Below, piece after piece: positions 33,512-42,750 of a stretch of DNA of 62,812 bases (position 1 is its first letter; the number at the start of each line of letters is the position of its first letter). Location of the stretch: the NCBI RefSeq assembly GCF_035825295.1, contig NZ_JAYMGI010000001.1, forward strand, positions 1-62,812, read 5' to 3'. Source of the DNA: Actinacidiphila sp. DG2A-62 (lineage in GTDB: Bacteria; Actinomycetota; Actinomycetes; Streptomycetales; Streptomycetaceae). The position numbers and the translations under genes were made by a program. The notes under the pieces were generated by a model that saw only the letters and a program-made list of their open reading frames with translations, was not told the origin of the DNA and did no database searches.

Positions 33512-33691
33512 ATGCCGCTGACTTCGGGACAGGCCAAATACTGGGGGTCCCGGATCGAGGCGACGGCCAGCAACCGTGAGCGCGCCAGTGCCATGTGGGA
33601 CCTGGCACGCAAGCTCGCCGGCGACGACGACGAGAAGTGGGCGGACCTGGTCCGCACGCTGCGCGGCTGGTCCGAGCGCAACGGCCTGTGA
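33512..33691 (+). CDS. Small 59-aa protein
   Basis: ATG 2 bp after the preceding stop (TGATCACATG), so probably coupled. One compact helical domain: MPLTSGQAKYWGSRIEATAS then MWDLARKLAGDDDEKWADLV. Function unknown. Confidence 0.6.
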   Translation: MPLTSGQAKYWGSRIEATASNRERASAMWDLARKLAGDDDEKWADLVRTLRGWSERNGL

Positions 33692-33826
33692 GACCCGCTC
33701 ATCACGTTCACGTTCATCACCGCCGAACGCCGTGAATCGGGGACCCCAAGGTGCGCGTACACGCGTACGCGCGTAAGGGGGCCCCGGCGCGGCCGCCGCG
33801 GTGACCGATCCGAAGGAGGTCGGCCG

Positions 33827-35470
33827 ATGGCCGATGACGACACCGGGACGGTCCTGGGGGTCCCCCGGATCACCCTCCCGGGAGCCGTCGGCGACGACCC
33901 GCCGCCGGCACCCGACGCCTTCCCCGTCCTGGCGCCCCTGTCCACCACGCTGGCCCCGCCGGCCTCACTGTCCGTCGTCCAAGGCCCGGACATTTCCCGC
34001 GACGACAGGCAGACGGACTCTCAGCAGTCAGCATTCGACGGCGATTTAGACGGTCCCGCACACGGTGTCGGCGCAATGTCCACCGTGATGATGGCCGGGG
34101 TCGCGGTTGCTGCACTGCGCGGTGCCTACCACGTCGCCGCATATTTCCGGGCACGCCAGGAACGCCACCGCAGCATTGCCGACCGAGCCGCCGGAAGAAC
34201 CAATACCGGCGCGGGCGGAATTCGCCCGCGTTTGCAGTCCGGAGCTGAATTTGGGCGGCATCAGGTGCGTAATTCCGGCGGTTTGGGCGGGAGTTCCGGG
34301 GGTCGGGTCAATTCGCCCCGGACCAATACCCCGGCAACCTTCCGGGCGGGCCCGACACCCGGCAGGACGCCGGGCGGCACCGGCTCCGGGGGCCGCAACA
34401 CGGCCCCTGGCGGGGCCTCTGGCGGGCGTTCAGGTGCTGGAGGCACACAGGGGCGGACAGGCCTGTCCGAGGGCCGCAGGACGCCTCTGGTGGCCACGGC
34501 TCCGAACGGCCCCGGAAAGGGCTCCGGGGGCCGGAATTCCGGCGTCTCGGGGGCCTTCCGGGACCGTGCCGCGGACCGGATCCGCAACGGTCCGGCGCCC
34601 CGTCAGACCGCCCCGTCCCGACCCGATCGCAGCGGTGCCGCGGGCGGAATCCGGTCGGCCGCCCGCCAGCGGGTCGCCGACCGGATCACCTCCGGTTCCT
34701 GGCAGCCCGCCGGCGGCACCAGCAGCACCGGCAAGACCCCGAAGACCCCGGCTCAGCCCAAACCGCTCAAGGGCCCGGACACGCTGCGCGGTTCGCTGCG
34801 CAACCGGGTCGCCGACCGGATCAGCACCGGCTCCTGGGAGCCGGTCGCGGCCAAGGGCGGCACCAAGGGCGTGTCACTGACCAAGGCCCCCAAGCGGCCG
34901 GAGACTATCCGCGGCGCACTGCGCCAGCGGGCGGTCAACTACATCCGCGACTGGCCGGGCAAGCCGGATACCCCCGGCACCCCGGCCGCCCCCGCCGCGG
35001 CGCCGGGACCGAAGGTCGACCTGACGAAGAAGCCGAAGTCCGCTGCCGCGCCGAAGGCCAACCTGACCAAGAAGCCGAAGAAGCCCGGCCCTGCAGCCGG
35101 CCCGGCTCCGGCACGGGAGCCGGGCCCGCACCGGGGCCCGCACCGGCACCGCCGCCCGGCACCGGCACTGCGACGGGTCCTGCCGCCGCGGCGGGAGTTG
35201 GCAGTGCAGCAGCGACCGGCCCGACCGGCCCGACCGGCCCGACCGGCCCGACCGGCCCGACCGGCCCGACCGGCCCGACCGGCCCGGCCAGCACCGGCGC
35301 GGTGTTCGGGCCGCCGCCCGGCTGGGGCTACTCCCGCCCGGCTACATACACGGTGGAACGCGCGGACACCGGCGTCGGCGAGCACGCCCGCCGCCCCGCA
35401 GCCCCGGCGATCACACAGGGCAGGCCGGCGCGTCCGGCCCGGCCCGCAGCAACAACGAGAGGAGCACGGT
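33827..35470 (+). CDS. Transfer-operon protein with four ADRI repeats and Gly-Pro-Thr tract, frameshifted
   Basis: ATG at 33827. Residues 85-110 may form one membrane helix (MMAGVAVAALRGAYHVAAYF). Four imperfect repeats follow, centred on RDRAADRIRNG, RQRVADRITSGSW, RNRVADRISTGSW and RQRAVNYIRDWPG, about 50-60 residues apart and separated by Gly/Thr/Lys-Pro-rich linkers. A one-base loss near 35118 shifts the frame. Restoring it gives GTGAGPAPGPAPAPPPG and then a collagen-like Gly-Pro-Thr run over the 9-bp repeat at 35215-35286. The true stop is unclear because the restored frame runs into the next gene. Probably a structural or cell-surface component. Confidence 0.55.
35215..35286. repeat. 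Tandem 9-bp repeat GGCCCGACC, about 8 copies
   Basis: Continuous units from about 35215 to 35286. In the restored reading frame they encode (Gly-Pro-Thr)n. Copy number may vary between isolates, and long reads may miscount it. Confidence 0.8.
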
Positions 35471-35472
35471 CC

Positions 35473-35871
35473 ATGGGCGCATCCAACACCCAGTACGCCG
35501 ACGCCGACCTGACGATCTACGACGTGATCGAGTCCGACGAGGACATGGCTGAGGAGATCACGCAGGGTGCCGACGACGCCCGGCAGGCCGCCGAGGACTG
35601 CGAGGTCCTGATGAACCGGCTGGAGGCCCTGCACGCCAAGATCCAGGAGCTGAAGGTCCCCGGCGTGCTCGAGGGCCTGGTCCTCCTGCTCTGGGAGAAG
35701 GCCGGCGAGGTCAAGGCCCGGGCGGAGGCGGTGGCGGAGACCATCCCGGCCGCTTCGGAGGCAATCGCGTCAGCCGGCCAGAAGGCCGCCGAGCGGCACA
35801 AGCCGCTGGCCGACGCGGTCCGCGACGCCGGGCACACTGCCCCGGCCGAGCGCGACTACCACAACGAGTAG
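35473..35871 (+). CDS. Hypothetical 132-aa protein
   Basis: ATG behind GAGAGGAG. An acidic N-terminus (TIYDVIESDEDMAEEITQGA) precedes a helical bundle (LMNRLEALHAKIQELKVPGV, LLLWEKAGEVKARAEAVAET). It resembles small helical secretion or structural proteins in size, but no WxG-type motif is evident. It pairs with the following gene of similar character. Confidence 0.6.
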   Translation: MGASNTQYADADLTIYDVIESDEDMAEEITQGADDARQAAEDCEVLMNRLEALHAKIQELKVPGVLEGLVLLLWEKAGEVKARAEAVAETIPAASEAIASAGQKAAERHKPLADAVRDAGHTAPAERDYHNE

Positions 35872-35883
35872 GAGGGGCACCCC

Positions 35884-36312
35884 ATGTCCGATCTGGTCCC
35901 CCGCACCGCCGGGGTCGTCGCGGCGGCCGGCGCCGTCGTCGCCGAGGGCGTGCGCTACGGCGTCGTCCTGGTGCAGCTGACCGCCGCCGGCGCGCAGCTC
36001 GCCCATGTGTCCGCGCAGGTCCGCTCCACGTACAAGTACGTGGAGAACTGCTCCAGCAGCGTGGACCGGCTCGCCGACCAGGCCGCCGCGCTCAACGTCG
36101 ACAAGGACACCGTCGGCGAGCACCGCGACGCCGCGGCGGTGATGCGGTCGGTCCTGGAGGAGGCCGAAGCGATGGCCGCCGAACTGGACGAACTGTCCAC
36201 GCTGTTCACCGAGACCGCCGAGGCGCACCAGGCCGACTACGGCACCGTCGCCGACGCGGCCAACGCGATGGACGTCGAGATGGCCGACCGCGAGTTCTAC
36301 AGCAACCGCTGA
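35884..36312 (+). CDS. Hypothetical 142-aa helical protein
   Basis: ATG 12 bp after the previous stop with AGGAGGGG. The N-terminal 40 residues are hydrophobic Ala/Val-rich (GVVAAAGAVVAEGVRYGVVL) and could be membrane-associated. The rest is a charged coiled coil (VMRSVLEEAEAMAAELDELS). It probably partners the preceding 132-aa protein. Confidence 0.6.
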   Translation: MSDLVPRTAGVVAAAGAVVAEGVRYGVVLVQLTAAGAQLAHVSAQVRSTYKYVENCSSSVDRLADQAAALNVDKDTVGEHRDAAAVMRSVLEEAEAMAAELDELSTLFTETAEAHQADYGTVADAANAMDVEMADREFYSNR

Positions 36313-36333
36313 CCAGCCGATCCAGCAGCACGC

Positions 36334-36371
36334 CGAAGGGCGGCGGACCCACCCGGGCCTGCCGCCCTTCG
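36334..36371. terminator. Hairpin between operon genes
   Basis: CGAAGGGCGGC (36334-36344) pairs with GCCGCCCTTCG (36361-36371) around a 16-nt loop. It precedes the membrane protein coupled to the TraB-like ATPase. Confidence 0.55.
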
Positions 36372-36401
36372 TGCTGCCCAACCCCGTGAGGAGCAACGCC
36401 C

Positions 36402-37250
36402 ATGATCCCCCTCGCACACATCCGCGGTCACATCGCCGTCGCCCGTGACCGTGTCGGCCGCCTCGCCACGCTGGCCGGCGCCGCAGCGCTGACGGCGGGC
36501 GCGTTCGTGCCCGACCCGTTCCCTTTCACCGGCCTGGCCGCGCTCGGTACCGCCGCCTACGGCGCGCTGTGGGCCTGGACCCTGCCGCCCGGCCGCCTGC
36601 GCGACACCGCGGCCGCCCTCTACCTGACCCCGTCGATCACCATGGGCGTCATCGCCACGGTGGAGCGGGTCATCCACGGCCCGACCTGGTGGCAGCTGGT
36701 CGCCGACGCCGCGTGGGCGGCCGCCGTGTGGTGGCTGCGCCCGGCCCGCACCGCCCGCATCCTGGCCGGCCGCGAACCGCACCTGACCGAGGAAGCGATC
36801 CGCGCCGCCCGCGAGGCCGCCGCCGCGGCCGGGCAGGCCGGGGTGCAGCACCCGATGAGCGTGTGGTGGGCGCAGCGCGTCGCCGTCGAGGGCGGCGTCG
36901 CCCCCGGCACCGCGCTGGTCGACGTCGAGCAGACCGGCCCGAAGGCGCTGCGCGCGGTCATCCGGACCACCGTCGACGGCACCCCGGTGCCGGTGATCTC
37001 GATCCCGCACCTGTCCGCGCTGCTGCGCTGGCCGGAGGAAGAGATCACCGTCTCCCCGGTGCCCGGCCGCGGCGCCGATGAGCGCCGCCTGACCGTCGGC
37101 CAGGCCGCCGCCGACAGCGGCGACCTGTTCGAGCGCTGGACCCAGCACATCGCCCCCAAGGGGATGCCCGGCACCGTCATCACCTCGATCCGCACCGTCG
37201 ACGTCGGCTCGGACGGCGGCATCACGTTCGACAAGGAAGGAAGCCGATGA
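36402..37250 (+). CDS. Membrane protein upstream of the TraB-like ATPase, 282 aa
   Basis: Three to four hydrophobic segments in the first 115 residues (LATLAGAAALTAGAFVPDPF, GLAALGTAAYGALWAWTLPP, WWQLVADAAWAAAVWWLRPA), then a soluble C-terminal domain. It overlaps the TraB-like gene by ATGA. Such membrane partners anchor the FtsK-like pump in actinobacterial transfer systems; here the role is inferred from coupling. Confidence 0.65.
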   Translation: MIPLAHIRGHIAVARDRVGRLATLAGAAALTAGAFVPDPFPFTGLAALGTAAYGALWAWTLPPGRLRDTAAALYLTPSITMGVIATVERVIHGPTWWQLVADAAWAAAVWWLRPARTARILAGREPHLTEEAIRAAREAAAAAGQAGVQHPMSVWWAQRVAVEGGVAPGTALVDVEQTGPKALRAVIRTTVDGTPVPVISIPHLSALLRWPEEEITVSPVPGRGADERRLTVGQAAADSGDLFERWTQHIAPKGMPGTVITSIRTVDVGSDGGITFDKEGSR

Positions 37251-38715
37251 CCACCGGCCGCACCATCTACGAACTCACCGTGGAGGCGCCGCCCGGCGAC
37301 CTCATCCAGTACCACCCGATGCGCCTGGCCGACGCGCTCGGCGTCAAGGACGTCAACCGCCTCGCGATCGAGACGAACGGCGCGTCCAAGGCGCTGGTGA
37401 CGATCTACCCCGACGACCCGCTGGCCGAAGTGCTCCTGAGTGACCCCGAGCAGCTGCTCATGGACGCCCGCGGCCGCATCTGGGTCGGCCGCTACCACAA
37501 CGGCCGGCCCGCTTTACTGCGCCTGTACGACCCGAGCTCCGGGTCGGCGCAGCGGCTGCTGCTGTTCGGCACGACCGGCGCCGGCAAGTCCACGGCCGGG
37601 CAGATCATCCTCGCCGCGATGAAGCGAGCCGGGATCGCGGTCAACTACGCCGACCTCAAGGGCGGCCAGTCCGCACCCGAGGCCTTCGGCCAGACCGGGG
37701 CCGGCGCTGACGGCAACGTGGGCTGGCGGGTGACCACCCAAGAGGGCACCATGGCGCAGCTGCACACCACCTGGACGCTCATGCAGGAGCGCCAGGAGCG
37801 GTACGCGGCGATGGGCCGCTCCAAGTTCCTGCGCGACCGCCCCGACCCGCTGGTCTTCCAGGTCATCGACGAAGCCAACCGGCTGCTGGAGAAGGGCGCC
37901 CCGTTCCGCAACGAGGCCACCTTCTACATCAAGGACATCGGCCGCACCGGCCGCAGCCTCGGAATCGGTATCGCACTGTTCGCGCAGGCCGGCCACCTCG
38001 AGGAAATGGGCGGCTCCGACACGCTGCGCTCCATGCTCAAGGAGGGCGAAGTCGTCCTGCTCCGCTGGACCAGCTCGATGATGCGGCAGCTGGTCACCGA
38101 CGGCCTGCTGCCCGCCGGCCAGGCCCTCGCGCCCATCCCGAAGTACGCCGGCGCCGGGCCGGCGACCTGCGCAGCCAGTTCGACGAGGACGTCGACGACG
38201 AGGACCTGCCCGGCACGCAGGGCACCGGCTACCTCGTCAACGGCCGCTACCCCTCCAGCCGGATGCGGTTCTGGCGCACCGGCTCGCCGGTACCCACCGA
38301 CGGCCTGGACCCGGAGATCCTCGCCCTGTACGGCGACGGCAAGCCCGCCGAGATCGAGCAGACCGCCTGGGACGCGATCGGCGAGGCATACACCCGGCGC
38401 TTGGACGGCCCCGAGGCATACGCCGCGGTCTTCCCCGAGCCCGAGGAAGACGAGGAAGGCGGTGGTGGCAGTGGTGGAGGCCGGGGCGGCAACGGAGGTC
38501 GCCGCGCCGGATCCTCCGCGCCGGCTCGCGCCGCGGCGATGCCCGCCGCCGCCCGCGAGCGGTCCCGCACCATCGCCGAACGGGTGCAGGCCGTCCTGGA
38601 CGCCCACGACGACCACCTGGACGCCAAGGAGGTCCTGGAGCTCGTCAACGCCGACGGCGGCCGCGAGGTCAAGCTCGGCTCGGTCCGCAACACCCTCAGC
38701 AGCCTGCGCGGCTGA
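37247..38715 (+). CDS. TraB/FtsK-SpoIIIE-like DNA translocase, frameshifted
   Basis: About 489 residues when one missing G near 38160 is restored, joining KYAGAG to GDLRSQFDEDVDDEDLPGTQ. Walker A is GTTGAGKST (residues 108-116) and Walker B is LVFQVIDEANRLL (about 205). The C-terminal 45 residues (IAERVQAVLDAHDDHLDAKE, GSVRNTLSSLRG) form a winged-helix-like module comparable to the DNA-recognition domain of TraB/FtsK. Actinobacterial TraB moves double-stranded plasmid DNA between hyphae as a hexameric pump. Membrane helices are supplied by the overlapping upstream gene. The frame break is probably a sequencing error. Confidence 0.85.
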
Positions 38716-38780
38716 CCACTTCCCCGACGCCTCCCGGCGGGCCGCGACCCGGCCCGCCCTCTCACGAAAGGCCACCCGCC

Positions 38781-38969
38781 GTGGTCATCACGATCTCCGC
38801 CACGCTCCTGCTCGGCATCATCGTTTTCCTGCTCTGGCGCTTCGGCTACCAGCGCCTGTGGCCCGGCATCGCCACCGCGCTGTTCGGCTTCTCGATCGCC
38901 TCCACCGGCGCCGCGCCCGGCATCACCCACACCCTGGAGTCGATCTCCGGCTGGGTGTCCTCGCTGTAG
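38781..38969 (+). CDS. Small Spd-like membrane protein, 62 aa
   Basis: GTG start. One strong membrane helix (VITISATLLLGIIVFLLWRF) is followed by a second hydrophobic segment. Size, position behind the TraB-like gene and hydrophobicity resemble the small spread (Spd) proteins of Streptomyces plasmids. A GGCGGGCCG/CGGCCCGCC hairpin lies between them at about 38733-38755. Confidence 0.6.
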   Translation: MVITISATLLLGIIVFLLWRFGYQRLWPGIATALFGFSIASTGAAPGITHTLESISGWVSSL

Positions 38970-39067
38970 CAAGCCCGCACCACGCCGGACCCTGCACGAT
39001 CTCCCCGCCCCCAGCCGCGCCCCCGCCCGCTGCGGGCGGCGCGGCATGCCCTTGAGAGGCCACTGCC

Positions 39068-39600
39068 ATGTACGAGCCCACCACCGCCCACACCCCGACC
39101 GGCCCCGCCTACCCGGCCCCCGCCGCCGACCTGGTCCGCTACGCCGCGCCGCTCCAGGGCCAGGTGGAGCTGTCCGGCGAGCGCCCCGACATCGTGTTCG
39201 TGCCCCACGGCGGCGGCTACGTCGGCGTCCCCAAGGACAGCCTCCCGGCCGGCTACCTGCACACGCAGTTCATGCCCGCGGCGCGGCCCCGCGACCTGAC
39301 CCCGGTCCCGCTGCTGGACCCGCGCGCGCAGATGGTCGCCGCGACCGGCGTCGGAGCCGGCGCCGCGGGGCCGGCATCGGCTGGGGGCTGGGGCAGGCCG
39401 CGCCGTTCATCGGCGCCCTGTCCGGCGGCACCGCCCTGGCGGTCATCCTCGCCGGACTGCTGCTCACCAAGCTCACCGGCCGCAGCGGCGGGAGCACGAA
39501 CATCCACAACGAGACCCACATGGTCGTGACCAACCACAACCGGTGGTTCGGGAAGTCCACCACCAGCAACGCCAGCACCAACACCTCGCACCACCGGTGA
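39068..39600 (+). CDS. Spd-like membrane protein, frameshifted, 177 aa
   Basis: Restoring one G near 39365 (GCGGGG to GCGGGGG) joins MVAATGVGAGAAG to AGIGWGLGQAAPFIGALSGG. The N-terminal part is soluble and Pro-rich (VFVPHGGGYVGVPKDSLPAG). The C-terminal part has one or two membrane helices and an Asn/Thr/His-rich tail (NIHNETHMVVTNHNRW). It resembles plasmid spread proteins in organisation. Confidence 0.6.
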
Positions 39601-39700
39601 CCCGGCCGCCCGCCTCGTATCCGAACCCCGCCCGCACGGGCGGCGGATCGGATGCGGGACAGACCGCCCGGCCCCACCGCCCCGCTCACCGCAGGGGCAG

Positions 39701-39892
39701 TCAGCTCTCCAGGTCGATCAGCAGCCGGCCGTCGTCGTCAATCCACGCCGGGTAGATCACGCCGTCCACGATCGCGTGGTCCACCGGCACGTCGACCTCG
39801 TAGTCGACGTCGATGAACAACCGGCCGTCATCGTCCGTGAACGCCGGCCAGATCACTCCGTCCGCGATCACGGCCTCGAACTCCACTGCCAC
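39701..39892 (-). CDS. Small protein made of two tandem repeats
   Basis: GTG at 39892, 63 residues. Two copies of a 23-residue unit follow one another: VIADGVIWPAFTDDDGRLFI and AIVDGVIYPAWIDDDGRLLI, each a strand, DDDG turn, strand. It is the only minus-strand gene inside the long plus-strand operon. The DDDGR turn recalls metal-binding or beta-hairpin repeats, but no family was recognised. Confidence 0.55.
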   Translation of the reverse strand: MAVEFEAVIADGVIWPAFTDDDGRLFIDVDYEVDVPVDHAIVDGVIYPAWIDDDGRLLIDLES

Positions 39893-39984
39893 GGCCGCCC
39901 CCTCTTCGCTTCCTGCGCGGTGGCACCAGCCTGACGCACTGCCAGCCCCCCACACCAGCCCACGCCCTCAACCAGGAGACTCCC

Positions 39985-40371
39985 TTGTCCAAGCCCGCGC
40001 GGCGCCTGCAGATCACCAGCTTCGGCTTTCTGCACGCCGAACCGCCCGCCGACGTCGATCTGGTCATCGATCTGCGGCCCTTCCGGGACCCGCACGTCGA
40101 CCCGGCCCTGCGCGAGATGACCGCCCGGGACCAGGTCGTGGTCGACACCGTCCTGCGCACCCCCGGCATCACCGACCAGATCACCGGCCTGGCCTTCCAC
40201 GCCCACCTCGAGCTCACCGAGGGCCACAGCGTGTCGATCGCGGTCGGTTGCTCCGGCGGCCGGCACCGCGCCCCGGTCGTCGCGGACCAGGTCGCGGTCG
40301 CCGTGCGCGAGTACGGGTGGCCCGTCGACCTCGAGCACCGCGACCTCGACAAGCCCGTCGTCAACCGCTGA
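39985..40371 (+). CDS. RapZ C-terminal-domain-like protein
   Basis: 128 residues consisting only of the RapZ C-terminal domain pattern: LQITSFGFLHAEPPADVDLV, DLRPFRDPHVDP, and the signature GCSGGRHRAPVVADQVA. In RapZ this domain binds a small metabolite or RNA, while the kinase-like N-terminal domain is absent here. Stand-alone versions occur on actinobacterial plasmids. Neighbours include a P-loop kinase-like gene, so the two RapZ halves may be functionally split, which is inference. Confidence 0.8.
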   Translation: MSKPARRLQITSFGFLHAEPPADVDLVIDLRPFRDPHVDPALREMTARDQVVVDTVLRTPGITDQITGLAFHAHLELTEGHSVSIAVGCSGGRHRAPVVADQVAVAVREYGWPVDLEHRDLDKPVVNR

Positions 40372-40395
40372 CCGCCCATGGGGGGAACCGTCGTG

Positions 40396-40539
40396 ATGCC
40401 CTTCCGCACCCGCCGCGCCAAGGACGGCCGGCCCCGGCCGCGAATCCTTCGCGTGCAGCTGCACCGCGGCAAAGCCGCCGCCGCACTCACCGACCGCGCG
40501 CGCCGCACCCCGGCGCCCTGGCCCCGCCGCTCACGGTGA
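40396..40539 (+). CDS. Basic 47-aa peptide
   Basis: ATG at 40396, too short for most gene finders. The product is Arg/Lys/Pro-rich (MPFRTRRAKDGRPRPRILRV). Its stop overlaps the GTG start of the zinc-binding protein (GTGA), which supports translation. Function unknown. Confidence 0.5.
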   Translation: MPFRTRRAKDGRPRPRILRVQLHRGKAAAALTDRARRTPAPWPRRSR

Positions 40540-41021
40540 CCGCCCCCGCGGCAACCCCGGCCGGGAAGGCCGGCGACCTCGCGGACGGCCTGGTCGACGT
40601 CGACCCGTACGACGACGGCACCCCCGGCGGGATCCCGCTGTACGACTGGAACACGGCACCGAAAGCGGAGCTCGCCACGCGCCGCCAGCTGCGGGCGATG
40701 GGTCTACGCCCCGGCGGCCATGGCCCGGCGGCGGAGCTGAAGTGCCGGAACTGCTCGTTCAAGCCGCGCACCGAGTGCCGGCACAAGGCGTTGCTGTTCC
40801 GCATCGACCTCGCCAAGAAGGTCCGGCCGATGACGCTGGCGAAGGAAGTCGCGCTGGACAAGGCGATGGCCGCGAGGCAGACCTGTCCGCGCTGCGGCCG
40901 TAGGTACTACTACTGCCTGCCGCTGAAAACGCTCGGGATGTGCGTGTCCTGCCACGACGACGTCCCTGCGGACCCCACCCACTACACGCTCCCGCGCACC
41001 GGCCACCACCTGGCCGCCTGA
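40536..41021 (+). CDS. RRQRL-type zinc-binding protein
   Basis: 161 residues from a GTG coupled to the preceding peptide gene. It contains RRQLRAMGLRPGGHGPAAEL, then four CxxC-like pairs (CRNC, CPRC, CVSC) and ALLFRIDLAKKVRPMTLAKE. This is the arrangement of the RRQRL-motif zinc-binding proteins found on actinobacterial plasmids, whose role is undescribed. Nucleic-acid binding is likely from the zinc ribbons. Confidence 0.75.
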   Translation: MTAPAATPAGKAGDLADGLVDVDPYDDGTPGGIPLYDWNTAPKAELATRRQLRAMGLRPGGHGPAAELKCRNCSFKPRTECRHKALLFRIDLAKKVRPMTLAKEVALDKAMAARQTCPRCGRRYYYCLPLKTLGMCVSCHDDVPADPTHYTLPRTGHHLAA

Positions 41022-41044
41022 CCGAACCCGAAGGAGGACGCGCT

Positions 41045-41244
41045 GTGTTCATCGCAGGCGACGAAGTGCTGATCACCTCGTGCGCGGACGACCCCCGCGC
41101 AGCGGGACGAACGGCGTCATCGTCGACAAAGTCCCGCCAGGGCCGCTCACCGGCGGCCGCTGGACCGTCAAGGGCATCGGCCTGCTGATCGCGCCCGTCC
41201 TGTGCCACGCGCAGGAACTGCAGAAGACCGGCCGCACCCGCTGA
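41045..41244 (+). CDS. Small KOW/SH3-like protein, frameshifted
   Basis: GTG start, VFIAGDEVLITSCADDPRAA. Adding one G near 41107 continues as GTNGVIVDKVPPGPLTGGRW and VKGIGLLIAPVLCHAQEL to 41244, 66 residues. The strand-rich pattern with GDEVLI and a turn before VIVDKV looks like a small SH3/KOW-type barrel. As sequenced the frame is broken, probably by a base-calling loss. Confidence 0.5.
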
Positions 41245-41314
41245 CCCGCACCACCACCTCGCACGGCCCGTCGATCCCGGCGGGCCGTTTCTCGTTCCCG
41301 AAGGAGGACCGCTC

Positions 41315-42130
41315 GTGCACTTCCCCGAACCGGCGTTGATCGCGATGGTCGGCGCCGCCGGCAGCGGCAAGTCGACCGCCGCGAAGGCCTTCCCCGCCGG
41401 CTGGCGGCTGGAGCTGGACGCCCTGCGCGCGATGGCCGCGGGCTCGCCCGGGGAGCAGTCGGCGACCCCGGTCGCCGTCGCTGCCTTCCGCATGCTCCTG
41501 GACGCCCGCCTCGAGCGCGGCCTGTCGGTGGTGGTGGACTCCACCAACACCGAGACCCCGGTGCGCCTGGACCTGCTTCGGCGCGCGCGAACCTTCGGCG
41601 TGCCCACGGTGGCGATCGTGTCCCGCACCCCGCTGGACGAATGCCTGGCCCGCCAGCACGACAGGCCGGCCTCCAAGCAGGTGCCGCCGGACGCCGTCAC
41701 CCGGCAGCACGCCGCCGTGCCCACCCACGAGCAGCTGCTCGCCGAAGGCTGGGACCAGGTCCACGACGCCGCGTGTATCGACCTGCTCCACCTCGCCCTG
41801 CAGCGCGCCGCGACTGCGGCCGCCGACTCCGACCCGCTGCACGAGATCCGCGCCGCCTTCGGCGACGACCTCACCGCGGCGTTCACGTACACCGACGCGA
41901 ACTGCGAGCACGGCCGCTTCACCATCGCCGGCCGTGACCTCGAGCTCCGCTACACCGGCGGCGAGCCCTACGACCGCACCTGGCAGGCCCGCATCGGTGG
42001 GACCTGCGACTGCGGCGGCGACCTGTGGGTCCCCGTCGGCACCCCGGCCGAACTGCTCGCCGCCTACCGCGACGAACCCGACGACGAAGCCGTCTGCGGC
42101 CGCTGCGACGACGTGCTGTTCGTCGGCTGA
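41315..42130 (+). CDS. P-loop kinase (polynucleotide-kinase-like), 271 aa
   Basis: The first 150 residues are an AAA_33/PNK-like kinase: Walker A VGAAGSGKST (residues 11-20), the acceptor region VVDSTNTETPVRLDLLRRA and a lid segment with DECLARQHDR. The C-terminal 100 residues are a separate beta-rich domain with three cysteine pairs (CDCGG, CGRCDD). Such kinases phosphorylate polynucleotide 5' ends or small substrates. Neighbouring RapZ-C-like and zinc-binding genes suggest an RNA- or nucleotide-related set. Confidence 0.75.
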   Translation: MHFPEPALIAMVGAAGSGKSTAAKAFPAGWRLELDALRAMAAGSPGEQSATPVAVAAFRMLLDARLERGLSVVVDSTNTETPVRLDLLRRARTFGVPTVAIVSRTPLDECLARQHDRPASKQVPPDAVTRQHAAVPTHEQLLAEGWDQVHDAACIDLLHLALQRAATAAADSDPLHEIRAAFGDDLTAAFTYTDANCEHGRFTIAGRDLELRYTGGEPYDRTWQARIGGTCDCGGDLWVPVGTPAELLAAYRDEPDDEAVCGRCDDVLFVG

Positions 42131-42162
42131 CCACTCCCCCAACCGAAAGGGACCACCACCTC

Positions 42163-42750
42163 ATGCCCACCCCCAACCGCGGCGAACGCCTCGCGCTGTT
42201 CGCCGCGCTGAACACCACGTTCGCCGGGCTGCACGGACTGGGTGACCACTGGATTCAGAATTCCCGCGACGCATCCGGCAAGGGCGCCCGCGGCACGCAC
42301 CTGGTGTACGCCGCCGACGGGAAGCCCGTCACCGACGACCCCTGGCGCCACGGTAGGGAAGGCCGCACCTGCACCGCCAGCGCCTACGGCCGGGCCTGCG
42401 TCGCCCGACACGTCGCCTCCTACAGCGGCGTGCAGCTGCTCGCCTCGGTCGCCGTCACGCGCACCTTCGGCGTGCGCGTCCCGGTCCGGGCGCTGCTGGC
42501 CGGCGCCGCCGTGAACGGCTTGACGCATGCCGTTTTGGACCGCAGGGAGCCGCTGCTGTGGCTCGCCGACCTCGCGCGGAAAGGCAAGTACATCAGCCAC
42601 GCCACCGTCGTGCGCAAGCCCGGCGACGCCGCCCCGGAAGCCGCAGGGCCGGGCACGGCACTGATGGAACTTGATGAGGCCGCACACCGCGCGATTGGCG
42701 TCGCCGCCGCCTTCGTCACCACCTGGCTCGCCACCCGGGCCGCACGGTGA
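42163..42750 (+). CDS. Putative membrane protein, DUF3307-like
   Basis: 195 residues. The early GLGDHWIQ motif and hydrophobic helices at about residues 85-120 and 175-190 (HVASYSGVQLLASVAVTRTF, AHRAIGVAAAFVTTWLATRA), with a conserved-looking GLTHAVLDRREPLL, resemble DUF3307-type membrane proteins. It overlaps the next gene by GTGA. The role in plasmid biology is unknown. Confidence 0.6.
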   Translation: MPTPNRGERLALFAALNTTFAGLHGLGDHWIQNSRDASGKGARGTHLVYAADGKPVTDDPWRHGREGRTCTASAYGRACVARHVASYSGVQLLASVAVTRTFGVRVPVRALLAGAAVNGLTHAVLDRREPLLWLADLARKGKYISHATVVRKPGDAAPEAAGPGTALMELDEAAHRAIGVAAAFVTTWLATRAAR

